From positions 1-5,770 of the forward strand of contig DAOVKD010000050.1 in assembly GCA_030631975.1 (NCBI GenBank): a stretch of DNA of 5,770 nt, written 5' to 3'. This document shows, one piece after another, positions 4,519 to 5,770 of this stretch; the stretch's first letter is position 1, and each line of letters begins with the position of its first letter. This stretch comes from Candidatus Woesearchaeota archaeon (GTDB lineage Archaea > Nanobdellota > Nanobdellia > Woesearchaeales > GW2011-AR4). The position numbers were made by a program, and so were the translations under genes. The notes below the pieces were generated by a model. It ran no database searches. It had not been told where the DNA came from and worked only from the letters and a program-made list of their open reading frames with translations.

Positions 4519-4652
4519 TCACATTAAATAAAAATACAATGATTGGCAAGTACAATAAAAACTGTTAATTTAAAAAATAGTTAATAAGAGTCAATAATAA
4601 AACAATTAAAAAACATTGACATAAAACAATAAAAATAAATTGAAAAATTAAA

Positions 4653-5069
4653 ATGATTATAGACGCAAATAATCTTATATTAGGGAGGTTAGGAACTTAT
4701 GCAGCTAAAAAGGCGTTGCTAGGGGAAAAAATAGATATTGTTAATTGCGAAAACTGCGCGATTACAGGCAAGAGAAAGAAAATTTTTGGTGATTATGATA
4801 ATAAATTAAAAAGGGGCATACCAAGTAAAGGCCCCTTTACATACAGAATGCCTCACAGGTTTGTTAAAAGGGCTATCAGAGGAATGCTGCCATACAAAAA
4901 AGAAAGGGGAAGAACAGCTTTTAAAAACATAAAATGCTATATAGGCGTTCCTGAAAATTTGAAAAATCAAAAAATAGACACTATAAAGAATGCGAATGTT
5001 GAAAAAATCCCAAATCTTAATTATGTGAAAGTAAAGGATATTTCAAAGCATATTGGGGCGCGTATTTAG
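4653..5069 (+). CDS. rpl13: Large ribosomal subunit protein uL13
   Basis: 138 residues, near the usual archaeal length. Visible signatures are MIIDANNLILGRLGTYAAKKAL at the N-terminus, KGPFTYRMPHRFVKRAIRGMLPYKKERGRTAF (59-90) and the short YIGVPENLK (96-104). uL13 binds 23S rRNA early in large-subunit assembly. An unusual NCENCAITG (31-39) places two cysteines where many homologues have small residues; a metal role is not implied. A 134-base gap upstream is almost purely A and T and no Shine-Dalgarno sequence precedes the ATG, so a promoter close to the gene is likely but cannot be fixed. The stop codon lies inside a 9-bp hairpin. Confidence 0.96.
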   Translation: MIIDANNLILGRLGTYAAKKALLGEKIDIVNCENCAITGKRKKIFGDYDNKLKRGIPSKGPFTYRMPHRFVKRAIRGMLPYKKERGRTAFKNIKCYIGVPENLKNQKIDTIKNANVEKIPNLNYVKVKDISKHIGARI

Positions 5070-5083
5070 CTAACGCTAAATAC
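5062..5083 (+). repeat. Nine-base-pair hairpin across the uL13 stop codon
   Basis: GTATTTAGC/GCTAAATAC form a perfect 9-bp stem with the loop TAAC (5062-5070/5075-5083). The TAG stop of uL13 (5067-5069) lies in the left arm. It is the longest perfect stem in the window. As a 3'-end structure it could protect the uL13 message or mark a processing site; no T-run follows. Confidence 0.55.
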
Positions 5084-5088
5084 TTAAA

Positions 5089-5156
5089 CCTCCCCATTAA
5101 TTCAACATAAAGTGATGTGCCCGCCCCACAAATGATGGGGCAGCGCGCAACCAAGT
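5089..5156 (+). repeat. Structured spacer before uS9; short copy of the element before uS4
   Basis: It shares with 1706-1841 the ordered blocks CCTCCCCATTA (5089-5099), CAACATA (5103-5109), GCCCGCCC (5119-5126), ATGATG (5132-5137), GCGCGC (5143-5148) and AC-AAGT. It folds on itself: TGTGC (5116-5120)/GCGCA (5145-5149) outside and GCCCCA (5123-5128)/TGGGGC (5136-5141) inside, with the loop CAAATGA. The 3' end lies 43 bases before the uS9 start. The role is unknown; leader RNA and intergenic repeat are both open. Confidence 0.55.
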
Positions 5157-5199
5157 GAACTGCGTAACATAAATAGGCTAAAATAAAAGGATATAGAAA

Positions 5200-5601
5200 A
5201 TGAAAGTTGTAACAGCATCAGGAAAAAGGAAGAGGGCAATAGCAAGAGCCACAATAAGAACTGGAAAAGGCGTTGTTAAGATAAACAACCAGCTTTTGGA
5301 TTTTTATGAGCCCAAGCTTTCCAGGTTAAAATTAAGAGAACCATTGATCATTGCAGGAGACCTTATGAACAAGGCGGATGTAAGTGTAAATGTTGCTGGC
5401 GGAGGAATTTCCAGCCAGGCAGATGCTTCAAGGTTAGCTATTGCAAAAGGTTTGGTGGAGTTTTCAAAAAGCGACAAGTTGAAAGAACAGTTCCTGAATT
5501 ATGACAGAAACCTTCTCGTGGCAGACGTACGTAGGAAAGAACCGGCTAAACCGAACCGTCATGGACAGGCTCGTTCCAAGAGGCAAAAGTCTTATAGATA
5601 A
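5200..5601 (+). CDS. rps9: Small ribosomal subunit protein uS9
   Basis: 133 residues, typical for Archaea. The sequence shows VTASGKRKRAIARATIRTGKGVVKINN (4-30), VNVAGGGISSQADASRLAIAKGLVEF (64-88) and the basic C-terminus RRKEPAKPNRHGQARSKRQKSYR. Family knowledge: the last residues (KSYR-type tail) reach into the small-subunit P site and touch the initiator tRNA. The chosen ATG has AGGAT (5188-5192) 7 bases upstream as a modest Shine-Dalgarno sequence. It follows uL13, as almost always in Bacteria and Archaea, but here across a 130-base structured spacer. rpoN follows after 32 bases. Confidence 0.97.
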   Translation: MKVVTASGKRKRAIARATIRTGKGVVKINNQLLDFYEPKLSRLKLREPLIIAGDLMNKADVSVNVAGGGISSQADASRLAIAKGLVEFSKSDKLKEQFLNYDRNLLVADVRRKEPAKPNRHGQARSKRQKSYR

Positions 5602-5622
5602 ATTTATAAAATAATGGTACAA

Positions 5623-5627
5623 GGTGA
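5623..5627 (+). promoter_or_regulatory. Shine-Dalgarno sequence of rpoN
   Basis: GGTGA lies 6 bases before the ATG at 5634. It supports that start and co-transcription with uS9. Confidence 0.6.
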
Positions 5628-5633
5628 ATAAAA

Positions 5634-5770
5634 ATGATTATTCCAATCAGATGCTGGTCTTGCGGGAAGCCAATAGGGCAATTATGGGAGAATTACTTAG
5701 AGAGACTTGAGAAAGGAGAAGACAAGAAAAAGGCTTTAGACGACTTAGGCTTAGAAAGATACTGCTGCAG
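5634..5770 (+). CDS. rpoN: RNA polymerase subunit Rpo10 (RpoN), N-terminal part, cut by window edge
   Basis: 45 complete codons, open to the right edge: [25 protein letters not shown] followed by a lysine-rich helix, then [11 protein letters not shown]. The zinc site of Rpo10/RPB10, CxxC near the N-terminus plus an adjacent CC pair, is fully present as Cys7, Cys10, Cys44 and Cys45. The family is about 55-75 residues, so most of the protein is seen. Rpo10 sits with Rpo3, Rpo11 and Rpo12 in the assembly platform of the archaeal polymerase. It follows uS9, the usual archaeal arrangement. Confidence 0.95.
   Translation, partial: MIIPIRCWSCGKPIGQLWENYLERLEKGEDKKKALDDLGLERYCC

Noticed and set aside
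4590..4620. Inverted repeat GTCAAT/ATTGAC before uL13
   Set aside because: Only 6 pairs with a 19-base loop in a stretch of nearly pure A and T; expected by chance.
5112..5142. Box C/D guide RNA (GTGATGT and ATGATGG resemble box C)
   Set aside because: No CTGA box D or D' lies at a workable distance, and the surrounding sequence is better explained by hairpin stems.

Overview
The window comes from an AT-rich archaeal chromosome. Evidence for Archaea: eL42, eS27 and eL18, which bacteria lack; archaeal RNA polymerase subunits Rpo3 (RpoD) and Rpo10 (RpoN); a TATA box placed for a leaderless transcript; and a tRNA with introns in non-canonical positions. Compact proteins, frequent AT-rich spacers and a lysine-rich tail on uS4 suggest a DPANN lineage such as Woesearchaeota or Pacearchaeota. 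The lineage is inferred from style, not proven.

Layout. Positions 1-877 are on the minus strand: the N-terminal part of an SppA-type signal peptide peptidase (running off the left edge), a spacer with three small perfect hairpins, and an RDD-family membrane protein. Positions 878-1141 form a divergent promoter region that also holds a 13-codon minus-strand micro-ORF behind a perfect Shine-Dalgarno sequence. From 1142 to the right edge everything is on the plus strand: eL42, eS27, a 207-base structured spacer, uS4, uS11, a hairpin leader, rpoD, a tRNA-Leu(GAG), eL18, uL13, a second structured spacer, uS9 and the start of rpoN.

How the genes work together. From uS4 onward the order uS4-uS11-rpoD-eL18-uL13-uS9-rpoN is the classical archaeal ribosome/RNA-polymerase cluster. 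Three things depart from it: uS13 is not in front of uS4, eL42-eS27 stand there instead, and a tRNA gene interrupts rpoD-eL18. The products are ribosome parts, two polymerase subunits that act in its assembly, and one tRNA.

The coding content is ordinary; the unusual material is between the genes. (1) The spacers in front of uS4 and uS9 share ordered sequence blocks ending at nearly the same distance from the start codon. (2) rpoD and sppA have matching leaders: a GGAAATC/GATTTCC hairpin, a 3-base gap, a second hairpin, then the start codon. In rpoD the second hairpin covers the Shine-Dalgarno sequence. (3) The tRNA folds only if two introns, of 22 and 50 bases, are removed, neither at the usual 37/38 site.
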